Positions 6,193-13,890 of a stretch of 64,000 nucleotides of DNA are shown here, piece by piece (positions within the stretch are counted from its first letter, which is position 1; every line of letters begins with the position of its first letter). The stretch is from an uncultured Tenacibaculum sp. GTDB lineage: Bacteria > Bacteroidota > Bacteroidia > Flavobacteriales > Flavobacteriaceae. The notes under the pieces were generated by a model. The model was not told where the DNA came from, did not search any database, and saw only the letters and a list, made by a program, of their open reading frames with translations. A program made the translations under genes and the position numbers. The DNA is taken from NCBI RefSeq assembly GCF_947502995.1, contig NZ_CANNBW010000014.1:1-64000 (forward strand), given 5' to 3'.

Positions 6193-8005
6193 TATCTGAG
6201 AGTTTATATGGTATTTCAAATGTTACTATAACACCTGTTTCATTTGATTTATTTTTAATGTTAATTCCTTTTTTTACAACTTTTTTTAAGTAGCTATCAA
6301 TTAGTATGGTAGAAGATGTTTTTGAGTTTTTACTATGATTTAACAATCCATTTCCATTATCTTCAATTATGCACAGTAAAGTTTCATTTTGTTGGGTTAA
6401 ACTTAATGTAATTTGTCCTGGATAGTTTATTCCAGACAAGCCATGCTCAATACTGTTTTCTATAAAAGGTTGAATTAACATCGGAGGAATAAAAATTAAA
6501 TCATCTTGATTAAGATTCTTTAAATTCAGTTGAAATTGAAAAGTATCAGGAAAACGAAGTTGTTGTAGTTCAATAAACTTTTGTAAAGCTTCAATTTCTT
6601 CATTTAATTGAATATAATTTTGTGTTGAATTTTCTAGAATCAAACGCAATAATCGAGAAAACTTCAATAAGTATTTTGATGCTAATTTAGGTGTGTCTTC
6701 TATTTTATTTTGAATTGCATATAATGTGTTAAATGTAAAATGCGGATTCATTTGTAAGCGTAACAAGCGTTGTTGCATTTGTAAGTTTTGCTTTTCAAAA
6801 TTATGTTTGCGTTGTTTGTAAAAGAGGTAACCAACAGTTATAAAAATGACGAATAAAACTATAAAACCGAATATTCGTTTTAAACTTTTAATTTCTAAAT
6901 CGTTTTTTTCAGCTATTATTTTCTTTTCCCTTTCAGAAGCTTTTTTGAGTTCTATAAGTTCATTCTCAAACTTTTTAGTGTACTCTTGTTCTTGATAACT
7001 GTATATACTATCTAAATTATTCTGTACAGGGTCTATTTTTTTATTTGTTAAAAACGAAAGATGAAGTTGTGTTTGTAAAATACTACGTTTTGTTGTAGAT
7101 TTTACATTGCTGTCGATTAGGTTTTTAGCAGAGTCAAGATGTTGTTTCGCTTTCTGAAAAGCATTTAAATAGATATAACTCTCTGAAATATTTTTATGTA
7201 ATCCTGCAATTTCATTTTTTGAATTTAAATTCTTTTTCCCTTTGGTTAAAAAGTGTAAAGCTTTTAAGTAATAGTTTACAGAACTCGAATAATTTTTCTC
7301 ATAAAACTGATGAATACCAAGCTCTCTAAATAAATTATATTTAGTGTTTTTATTTAGCGTATTTTCAAATTTAGAAATACTATCTAATACTGAAAAAGCT
7401 CTTTGTTTATTACCAAGTTTTAATTCATACTGAGCTTGAATGATTAACTCTTCACTGATATCATTTACAGTATGTCCTTCTTGTAATTTAGCCTTTATTT
7501 GAAGTTTATTATGTATTAAAGCTTTCTGTATATCACCTTTCGCTTTAAAGATATTTTCAAGCATGTATTGATAATAAGAATCTTCAGTTTTTACTAACTT
7601 TTTATAATCATTAATAACGGTAAAACAGTCACCATAATTTCCTAGTTGATTATGAAATTTCCAACAATTAAAATAGTATTTTAATTCAAGTCTATTCTGA
7701 ATACTATCTTTCACAAAATCTTTAGCTTTATGAAAGTATATAACGGCAGAATCATTCAATTTTTTAAATCGATAATAATTAGCCAACATATAATCATTTT
7801 TAGCTTCAATAGAATCATTAATAAATGAATGCTGTTTAATAAAGTTTCTAACTTTATTTAGTTTGATTAATGTAGAATCTCTGTTTTTAAATGCTTTTTT
7901 ATGAAGAAGTTTAATTTCATTAAGTACTTCTATTTCATCCTTTTTAGGAGTACAGGCATGAACAAAAAATGTTAGTGTTATAAAAAAACACAGACGCTTA
8001 AACAT
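6185..8005 (-). CDS. LytS-like sensor histidine kinase with TPR sensor region
   Basis: A membrane sensor kinase of 606 aa. The N-terminus carries a lipobox-like TFFVHAC, giving a possible lipidated Cys18. A helical TPR-like region follows (about 40-330), then a coiled coil, a single membrane segment (378-396) and a His_kinase domain with His422 in MNPHFTFN (usual form NPHFLFN). The ATPase part shows FIENSIEHG (Asn517) and EDNGNG (Asp549). A TPR sensor outside the membrane with a LytS-type core is common in Flavobacteriia. It is coupled to the LytTR regulator by an 8-bp overlap. The ligand is unknown. Confidence 0.92.
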   Translation of the reverse strand: MFKRLCFFITLTFFVHACTPKKDEIEVLNEIKLLHKKAFKNRDSTLIKLNKVRNFIKQHSFINDSIEAKNDYMLANYYRFKKLNDSAVIYFHKAKDFVKDSIQNRLELKYYFNCWKFHNQLGNYGDCFTVINDYKKLVKTEDSYYQYMLENIFKAKGDIQKALIHNKLQIKAKLQEGHTVNDISEELIIQAQYELKLGNKQRAFSVLDSISKFENTLNKNTKYNLFRELGIHQFYEKNYSSSVNYYLKALHFLTKGKKNLNSKNEIAGLHKNISESYIYLNAFQKAKQHLDSAKNLIDSNVKSTTKRSILQTQLHLSFLTNKKIDPVQNNLDSIYSYQEQEYTKKFENELIELKKASEREKKIIAEKNDLEIKSLKRIFGFIVLFVIFITVGYLFYKQRKHNFEKQNLQMQQRLLRLQMNPHFTFNTLYAIQNKIEDTPKLASKYLLKFSRLLRLILENSTQNYIQLNEEIEALQKFIELQQLRFPDTFQFQLNLKNLNQDDLIFIPPMLIQPFIENSIEHGLSGINYPGQITLSLTQQNETLLCIIEDNGNGLLNHSKNSKTSSTILIDSYLKKVVKKGINIKNKSNETGVIVTFEIPYKLSDND

Positions 8006-8084
8006 AGTAAGATACTTGATTGATCTGACTAAGTTATGAAATTAAAAACTTATTGAATTTAGTAAAATAGGAGTAGAGGAGTTG

Positions 8085-8726
8085 TTAAAATTGATATTTC
8101 TTATCTATAGCGTATTTAACGAGTTCATTTCCGCTATTTAAATTTAATTTTCTAATCATATTTTTTCTATGCGTATCTACAGTAGTTTTTGCGATAAAAA
8201 GATCTTCAGCAATTTGCTTAGATGTTTTACCATTAGCAATATGTTGTAAAATTTCTTTTTCTCTGTTAGATAAAACAATTTTATCTGATTTACCAATAGT
8301 TACATTTTTATCGATGTAATCATTCATAAAGTTAAAGGCTACATTAGGATCAAAAAAAGTATTGCCACCAGCTATTACTTTTATAGCTTTTGATAACATT
8401 TTAATTCCAGAGTTTTTCAATAAATATCCTGAAGCACCAGCGTCTAACATCTGTTTTATAGCATCAGGTTGATCGAACATAGTTAATGCTAAAACTTTAA
8501 TGTGTTTAAATTTAGATTTTATAATCTTTGTAGCCGAAATGCCATCCATTTTAGGCATTCTAATGTCTGTAATAACTAATTTTGGTTGTTTTAATTCTAC
8601 AAGTTTTATAAGTTCTTCGCCATTATTTACACTGCCAATTATTTTGATTTCTTCATCATATTCAAAGAAAGACTTTACTCCATCAATCAACATTTGATGA
8701 TCTTCTGCAATAACGATTGTAGTCAT
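8085..8726 (-). CDS. NarL/FixJ-family response regulator
   Basis: A two-domain response regulator. The start MTTIVIAEDH (8726) is preferred; a start at 8750 would add eight residues before the receiver strand. The receiver has the acidic pair in IAEDH, phospho-acceptor Asp54 in VITDIRMP and Lys in YLLKNSG. A GerE/LuxR-type helix-turn-helix follows (about 148-205: LSNREKEIL, GKTSKQIAEDLFIAKTTVDTHRKN). It lies 44-68 bp after the HisKA_3 kinase gene and is its probable partner. Members of this family bind heptamers of TACYYMT type, and such a site lies upstream of the operon (12128-12143). Confidence 0.94.
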   Translation of the reverse strand: MTTIVIAEDHQMLIDGVKSFFEYDEEIKIIGSVNNGEELIKLVELKQPKLVITDIRMPKMDGISATKIIKSKFKHIKVLALTMFDQPDAIKQMLDAGASGYLLKNSGIKMLSKAIKVIAGGNTFFDPNVAFNFMNDYIDKNVTIGKSDKIVLSNREKEILQHIANGKTSKQIAEDLFIAKTTVDTHRKNMIRKLNLNSGNELVKYAIDKKYQF

Positions 8727-8794
8727 GTTTTTCAGATTTGTTTTACTCAAATATAATAAACCAAAATAGTATTGGATTACTTACAGCTAGGTAT

Positions 8795-10636
8795 TTAAAT
8801 AGGGATATTCAATATAATTGAAGTTCCGCCTTTTGAAGAAGAATCAATTTGAAAAGTTCCTTCTAAATGTTCAATTCTTTTTTGGATAGAATGTAATCCC
8901 ATTCCTGTTTTAGCTTTAATTTTTTTAGGATCAAATCCTTTTCCATTATCTTCAATAATGATATTTAAAGCATCATTAAACTGAGAAATACTGATAGTTG
9001 CCTCACTAGCTTCTGCATGTTTAATAATATTAGTTGTAAGTTCTTGTATAATTCTAAATAAAGTGAGTTCTGTATTGGTATCTAATCGCTGTTCTAAACC
9101 AAAATCTATAATTTCAATTTTTAACTGATTTGCAGCAGAAATTTTCTCAGCCATAATTTTTACAGCGACTAATAATCCCTGATTAGCGATTACTCCTGCA
9201 TTTTTAGCATGAGCTATACTTCTGACTTTTAGATAAGTTTCATCAATTAATTTTTCAGTTTTTTCATACAATTCATCTTGATTGAAATGTTTTTTCTCTC
9301 TATTTAGTTTTAAGTTTTCAAAATGAAGTTTTAAAGTAGCGAGAACACTACCAATATTGTCGTGTAAATCTTCAGCTATACGAACGCGTTCTTTTTCTTG
9401 ACCTGTAACCATTGCATTAATGGTGTTAATTTCTTGCTCTTTAAGTAATGTAAGGTTTTTCTGTTTTTCTAATTCTTTTTGTTGTTCAGCTAATAAGCGT
9501 TTTTTCTTAGAGTTTTTGAGGTTTAAATACGCTATAATTCCGCCAAGGAAGAGGAAAATACTACTAATTAAAAGTATTGTTTTTAATCTCAAGTTTTCTT
9601 TTTCTTTTTTTTCTGTCTGATATTTAGTGTTAATTTCTGCAAAAACTTTATTCCTAGATTGAATATCTACAATACTATCAATTTTACTTTGCTTTAAAAG
9701 AAAGTTGTAAGCTGAATCAATTTCACCTATTCCGTAATAAGCTTTTGCTAATCTTCTGTATGCAATAATTTTTTGATGTAATTTGCTATTGGGTATTTTG
9801 TATTTAAAACCTTTTTTAAAGTATTTTATAGCTTCATCGTAATTTTTTCTCCTTAATTGATTAGAACCTAAATTAATTATTATACCAAATGCATAACTAT
9901 TATTAAGAAAAATATTTTCTCTAGTGTAGTTTTCAAATGCTTTCTTGTAATAAATATCAGAATTTTTATAGTCTTTATAAAAAAGTGTATACTCCATTCC
10001 AATATAGTGTTGAATCCTTGCTTTTAAAAATGAAAAAGTATCTGAATTAACAGTACTATTTAGTTTTTTTAATTCATAAATATTATTTACGCAATCTTTT
10101 ACATGTTTATATCTTAAATATAAAAAATCAGAAGAAATTTTCTCATATTGATCATAAATATTGTTGTTGTAATCGTAAAACTCATCACTTACTAGTTTTA
10201 CTTTTCGAGTTCTATCTAACAATAAAGGCAAAATTCTTTTTAGTGCCTCACATACCAAAATTTTATCATTGTTTTTTTTTGCTTGTTCTTTTGCAGCAAA
10301 ATAATATTTATACGCTCTATTATTATTTAATAGTTTATTAGAACAATAATCTCCGAGTGTTATTTTTTTTAAAATTTCATATTTTGTAACTAAGTAAGTT
10401 GGAATTTTTTTATTATCAAAAATGATAGTATCAAGTTTACCATTCTCATGAAAGTCAATTTGCCAACTAATCAATTTTTTTAGATTAGTTGGCATTTTTA
10501 CTTTTTTTAAATAATCTTTTATACTATCAAAACGACTATATTTTATATCAATAATTAACTTATCAATTTCATCATTTTGAGAGTTTAAAGAAAAGCTTAT
10601 AATTAAAAATAATATTAATATTTTTCTATTGATCAA
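8795..10636 (-). CDS. HisKA_3 sensor histidine kinase with TPR sensor region
   Basis: A NarX/DegS-type kinase of 613 aa. A signal-like N-terminus (about 1-19) leads into a TPR-rich extracytoplasmic region (about 90-320; for example NYDEAIKYFKKGFKY). A membrane segment lies at about 352-372, followed by a coiled coil. The HisKA_3 dimerisation domain has His425 in RIAEDLHDNIG. The HATPase_c domain shows ELTTNIIKHA (Asn536) and IEDNGKGF (Asp563). It overlaps the stop of the 152-aa gene by 11 bp and precedes the NarL-type regulator, so the four genes from the protease to the regulator look like one operon. Confidence 0.92.
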   Translation of the reverse strand: MINRKILILFLIISFSLNSQNDEIDKLIIDIKYSRFDSIKDYLKKVKMPTNLKKLISWQIDFHENGKLDTIIFDNKKIPTYLVTKYEILKKITLGDYCSNKLLNNNRAYKYYFAAKEQAKKNNDKILVCEALKRILPLLLDRTRKVKLVSDEFYDYNNNIYDQYEKISSDFLYLRYKHVKDCVNNIYELKKLNSTVNSDTFSFLKARIQHYIGMEYTLFYKDYKNSDIYYKKAFENYTRENIFLNNSYAFGIIINLGSNQLRRKNYDEAIKYFKKGFKYKIPNSKLHQKIIAYRRLAKAYYGIGEIDSAYNFLLKQSKIDSIVDIQSRNKVFAEINTKYQTEKKEKENLRLKTILLISSIFLFLGGIIAYLNLKNSKKKRLLAEQQKELEKQKNLTLLKEQEINTINAMVTGQEKERVRIAEDLHDNIGSVLATLKLHFENLKLNREKKHFNQDELYEKTEKLIDETYLKVRSIAHAKNAGVIANQGLLVAVKIMAEKISAANQLKIEIIDFGLEQRLDTNTELTLFRIIQELTTNIIKHAEASEATISISQFNDALNIIIEDNGKGFDPKKIKAKTGMGLHSIQKRIEHLEGTFQIDSSSKGGTSIILNIPI

Positions 10637-11084
10637 TTTTTGGGTTTACTCTTGTGAAACAAATATCAATTCGATCTTGATTTAAATCTTGATCATCAGG
10701 TTTTATATCATCTTCAATGTCAAGATTAAGTATTTCTTTGTCAATTTTTAGATGTACAGTATCACCTTCTTTTATTTTAAAGTCGTGAGTTGGTATGTAT
10801 TCTATATTATGACTCTTATTACTAAAAGCTCTTAATTGAACATAAATTGCTTTTACTTTTCCGTAATCTTTTTCTTCCTCAATAGCTAATTTAGTAATAT
10901 TATTTAATGTAAATTCTACAATACCTTGTAATCTACCATATTCAAGAGATATTTTTTTAACAATATTAGTTTTAGGGTCAGTTTCTATGATACCAGATAT
11001 TACAAAAGTTGTTCTGTATTTATCAGCAACAAGCATTACTTGGTAACTAGGATTGTTTAAGTTGATTTGTAAAAGTTTATCCAT
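10626..11084 (-). CDS. Unknown 152-aa protein between protease and kinase
   Basis: Not recognised. The protein has no signal peptide or membrane segment and looks beta-rich, with alternating hydrophobic residues (YRTTFVISGIIE, KVKAIYVQLRAF, DTVHLKIDKEILNL). It ends in an acidic, Asp-rich tail. It lies 3 bp after the trypsin-like protease gene and overlaps the kinase start by 11 bp, so it is translated as part of the same unit. Position suggests a partner, inhibitor or adaptor of the protease, or a cytoplasmic component of the sensing pathway. That is inference only. Confidence 0.8.
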   Translation of the reverse strand: MDKLLQINLNNPSYQVMLVADKYRTTFVISGIIETDPKTNIVKKISLEYGRLQGIVEFTLNNITKLAIEEEKDYGKVKAIYVQLRAFSNKSHNIEYIPTHDFKIKEGDTVHLKIDKEILNLDIEDDIKPDDQDLNQDRIDICFTRVNPKIDQ

Positions 11085-11087
11085 TTT

Positions 11088-12071
11088 TTAAAAATTAAAA
11101 GTTAAGTTTAAATTAATATCATCCATTATTTGTTTTATAGGAATAATTTTTGAGAATTTTTCACTTCTCCTAGATCTACTTTTTACTATTCCAACTATTC
11201 TATTATTATTATCAATAACTAAAGAACCAGAATCACCATCGACAGTAAATAAGCAACTTGAGGATTGATGTTTTACTTCAATTAAACCTTTATTTATAGT
11301 TTGTCCGTTTATGCTTTCATTACAATAATTTGAATGAATTATGCCTTCAGTGAAATCTGAAAAAAAACCATATTTTTTTACTTTTTCACCTTGCATATTA
11401 TCAGAATATAAATGAGGAATTGTGCCGCTAATTTTAATTCCTGAATTAATTTTATGATTAATATTATTATCTATATCTATTAATGCATAATCAATATGTC
11501 TATTTATTTTTTTAAAACCACCAATGGAATTTGTTATTCTTCTATTATTATTATCAAAAAAACCATCAAAGTAGTACAAGTTTTCATTTCCTATAATTCC
11601 GTGAGAAACTGTTAAAGCAAAAAAATCATTACTTATTTTGTTTTTTAAGAATGCTCCTATAGTATGAGTAGTACTTTTGCCTTTTCCTAATAACAGACCT
11701 CCACCTCCGATTAATCTATTTTTTATTCTTGTATTTTCAGTTTTACTACAAATAGTATTATTTTTTATAAAATTTAATGGGAAATTACTTTCTCTGATTG
11801 TAGTTTTAATTTTAATATCTTTTAAATCATGCCTTGACTTGTTATCTATGTAGTTAATTAATTTTATATTATCAGGAATATCAATATTTTTTTCTTCTCT
11901 TCCTTTTTGGTTTATAGAGAATTCAATAGTAAACTTTGAGCTTCCTTTTTCAGATAAATCTATTATTTTAGATATTGAAAAAGGAATTTTATGCGATTTT
12001 AAAAATTCTAAAGAAATATTATCAATAGCTTGATGTATTTCATATTCACTAATTTGTACTTCTTCCCCCAT
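11088..12071 (-). CDS. Trypsin-like serine protease without signal peptide
   Basis: A 327-aa protein with a chymotrypsin-fold peptidase in its C-terminal two thirds. The triad is readable: His157 in ALTVSHGI, Asp194 in HIDYALIDID and Ser281 in VDGDSGSLV. Residues 1-115 form a separate N-terminal part that includes a polar beta-like region and was not recognised. No signal peptide or membrane segment is seen, so it should act in the cytoplasm unless exported in an unusual way. Trypsin-fold enzymes that stay inside the cell are uncommon outside conflict or stress systems. It is the first gene of an apparent operon with an unknown protein, a kinase and a NarL-type regulator. Confidence 0.85.
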   Translation of the reverse strand: MGEEVQISEYEIHQAIDNISLEFLKSHKIPFSISKIIDLSEKGSSKFTIEFSINQKGREEKNIDIPDNIKLINYIDNKSRHDLKDIKIKTTIRESNFPLNFIKNNTICSKTENTRIKNRLIGGGGLLLGKGKSTTHTIGAFLKNKISNDFFALTVSHGIIGNENLYYFDGFFDNNNRRITNSIGGFKKINRHIDYALIDIDNNINHKINSGIKISGTIPHLYSDNMQGEKVKKYGFFSDFTEGIIHSNYCNESINGQTINKGLIEVKHQSSSCLFTVDGDSGSLVIDNNNRIVGIVKSRSRRSEKFSKIIPIKQIMDDINLNLTFNF

Positions 12072-12096
12072 GAAGTTTAATTTTGATTAGTTTATT

Positions 12097-12104
12097 CAAA
12101 AGTA
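12097..12104 (-). promoter_or_regulatory. Putative -7 box of the protease operon
   Basis: The minus strand reads TACTTTTG, matching TAnnTTTG, 26 bp upstream of the protease ATG. No TTTG is present at the -33 position. Instead the inverted heptamers at 12128-12143 lie there, which suits an activator-dependent promoter. Confidence 0.45.
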
Positions 12105-12124
12105 GGTTGTTTTAAATACCTACT
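12101..12124. repeat. 7-10-7 inverted repeat AGTAGGT / ACCTACT
   Basis: Arms AGTAGGT (12101-12107) and ACCTACT (12118-12124) are separated by 10 bp. They share the core ACCTA with the heptamers at 12128-12143 and overlap the proposed -7 box. This may be a second regulator site or, read as RNA, a weak hairpin after the small lipoprotein gene. Confidence 0.5.
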
Positions 12125-12127
12125 ATA

Positions 12128-12143
12128 TACCTATAAATAGGTA
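12128..12143. promoter_or_regulatory. 7-2-7 inverted heptamer, NarL-type operator candidate
   Basis: TACCTAT-AA-ATAGGTA is a perfect inverted repeat of two heptamers with a 2-bp spacer; symmetry extends to 10 bp per arm. It fits the NarL/NarP rule TACYYMT-N2-AKRRGTA. It lies about 55 bp upstream of the protease gene, whose operon encodes a NarL-family regulator. Autoregulation is the simplest reading, but it is inference. Confidence 0.55.
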
Positions 12144-12176
12144 TATTTTTCTACTTATTTATAAGTAAAATTGAGT

Positions 12177-12335
12177 TTAATCACCAATAATTATGCTTCC
12201 ATCTTTAGATTCTGGAGCCATTGGATCAAAGGGGAGATTGAGATTTTTTACTTCTATATTCTCATCAGAAGTATCAGTGCAACTAGCAAAAACTAATGCA
12301 AATAAAAATAGAATTAGGAGTAGTGTTTTTTTCAT
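12177..12335 (-). CDS. 52-aa small lipoprotein
   Basis: A short open frame encoding MKKTLLLILF followed by a hydrophobic stretch and the lipobox VFASC, with lipidated Cys19. The mature part is only 34 residues, acidic and with no other Cys (for example NLNLPFDPMAPESKDG). The signal quality and a clean ATG support a real gene despite its size. It lies upstream of the protease operon on the same strand (105-bp gap) and downstream of the ZIP transporter gene (37-bp gap, same strand). Function unknown. It could be an envelope-stress or signalling lipopeptide, but there is no direct evidence. Confidence 0.72.
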   Translation of the reverse strand: MKKTLLLILFLFALVFASCTDTSDENIEVKNLNLPFDPMAPESKDGSIIIGD

Positions 12336-12372
12336 ATTTTAATTTTTATCCAACTAAAATATTAAAAAAAAA

Positions 12373-13062
12373 CTAGTGTAAAGTGAAAATAGTCAGTAGA
12401 ATACCTAATAAAATAGCTATGAATTTCTGAAGATTGAATTTATGATTTTCAGAACTTTCAAATAAAATAATTGTAGAAATATGTAAAAATACACCAATAA
12501 TTAAAGCTGTAATTTCTTGGTTATATTGTTGTAACCAACTTACATTTTCTCCTAAAAAATAACCAATAGGACTCATCAAACTAAAAATGAAAAGAAAAAT
12601 GAATGTCTTTGGTTTAGAGAAATCAGAGTGTAGAAAAAAAGTAGTGATAATAATTGCAACTGGAATTTTATGAACTACAATGGCCCATAATAAATTATCA
12701 TTGGCATTATGAATAGGTAAACCTTCAGAGAAAGCATGTAGAGATAAACTCACAAATAACAACCAAGGAAAAGTATTAGAATTAGAATGTAGGTGTACAT
12801 GACCATGTTCAGCTCCTTTAGAAAAAGATTCTAGAATAGACTGAAATAAAATCCCAATTAATATAATAATACCTATTTTATGAAATTGTGTATGATCATG
12901 AGAATGCGCATATACTTCAGGCAGTAAATGTAAAACAGTTACAGATAATAAATACGATCCACTAAAGGCTAATAAAAGTCTAGTGTATAGTTTGTTTGGT
13001 TTTTTAAAAAGAACAAAAGCTCCTCCTAATAAAACAGAACCTATTAAAATTAGGTAATTCAT
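12373..13062 (-). CDS. ZIP-family metal transporter
   Basis: An inner-membrane divalent metal (zinc-type) importer of 229 aa with about seven or eight hydrophobic segments. His-rich loops are present: VYAHSHDHTQFH (about 50-62) and AEHGHVHLHSN (about 84-94). The metal-binding transmembrane motifs HAFSEGLPIH (about 110) and WAIVVHKIPVAI (about 128) match the ZIP family. Its start overlaps the end of the methyltransferase gene by 4 bp, so the two are translationally coupled. Metal specificity cannot be read from sequence. Confidence 0.92.
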   Translation of the reverse strand: MNYLILIGSVLLGGAFVLFKKPNKLYTRLLLAFSGSYLLSVTVLHLLPEVYAHSHDHTQFHKIGIIILIGILFQSILESFSKGAEHGHVHLHSNSNTFPWLLFVSLSLHAFSEGLPIHNANDNLLWAIVVHKIPVAIIITTFFLHSDFSKPKTFIFLFIFSLMSPIGYFLGENVSWLQQYNQEITALIIGVFLHISTIILFESSENHKFNLQKFIAILLGILLTIFTLH

Positions 13063-13784
13063 TTAGCTACTAAAATTAATCGATTTGAAGTTTCTTCGTT
13101 AAAAGAATTCAAATTATAATCGCCAAAAGTATCAATAATTTCTAATCCTACAGCATCAAAGTATCTCTTCATTTTATCAAAACTCAAGAATTTAACTTTT
13201 TCTGTGTATGAATGTTCTTCATTATCAGCTTTAAAATTAATATGCTTAAAGATAAACCCGTCTTTAATTTCACGTTTTATATGAAATTCAATATTGTCAA
13301 TCGTTTTTACTTCTTGTTTAACAAGTTGTTGTTCTGTTTTAATAACATTTAAAAAATCTAAAACTAAAACTCCATCATCTTTTAAACCTGTTTTTATGGC
13401 TTTTAATACTTGAAGATCTTCATTATCATCATCAAAATAACCAAAACTTGTAAACAGATTAAAAACAGCATCATATTTGTTTTCTAATGTTTTACGCATA
13501 TCCCAAACTTCAAAACTTAAACTTTCGTTTTCAAATTGTTTAGCGTAGTCGATACTATTTTTACTTAAATCACCTCCAGTTACTCTATAACCTAAAGAAT
13601 TTAAAAAAATAGAATGCCTTCCTTTACCACAAGGTAAATCAGCTATATGAGCAGAAGTAGAAAGCTTTAAATGCGCTGTAATATTTTTCATAAATAATTG
13701 CGCATCTTCATCATTTCTGTGCTTGTATAATGTATGATAATATGGTGTGTCAAACCATGAACTGAACCAATCTTTTGTCTTCAT
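13059..13784 (-). CDS. Class I SAM-dependent methyltransferase
   Basis: A 241-aa cytoplasmic methyltransferase with a Methyltransf_25/11-like fold. The SAM-binding motif I is IADLPCGKGRHSIFL (about 43-57), followed by the acidic residue in GGDLSKNS and the motif-IV-like region YDAVFNLFTSFGYFDD. The substrate is unknown; small-molecule targets are typical for this family. It is coupled to the downstream ZIP transporter by a 4-bp overlap. Confidence 0.88.
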   Translation of the reverse strand: MKTKDWFSSWFDTPYYHTLYKHRNDEDAQLFMKNITAHLKLSTSAHIADLPCGKGRHSIFLNSLGYRVTGGDLSKNSIDYAKQFENESLSFEVWDMRKTLENKYDAVFNLFTSFGYFDDDNEDLQVLKAIKTGLKDDGVLVLDFLNVIKTEQQLVKQEVKTIDNIEFHIKREIKDGFIFKHINFKADNEEHSYTEKVKFLSFDKMKRYFDAVGLEIIDTFGDYNLNSFNEETSNRLILVAK

Positions 13785-13864
13785 AAGTAATATGGACGCA
13801 AAAGTAATGAAAACTTACATTTTTCTTTCCTGAATTATTATCTAAAAACACAATAATTAAAATG

Positions 13865-13872
13865 TATTTTTG
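13865..13872 (+). promoter_or_regulatory. Putative -7 box for the THUMP methyltransferase gene
   Basis: TATTTTTG matches TAnnTTTG and ends 18 bp before the ATG at 13891. No clear -33 box is seen. Confidence 0.4.
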
Positions 13873-13890
13873 CAATCTAAGACAGCGTAG

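Noticed and set aside
5452..12071. Two tandem two-component systems as a simple duplication
   Set aside because: The kinases belong to different families (LytS-type His_kinase and HisKA_3) and the regulators have different DNA-binding domains (LytTR and GerE), so they are not copies of each other.
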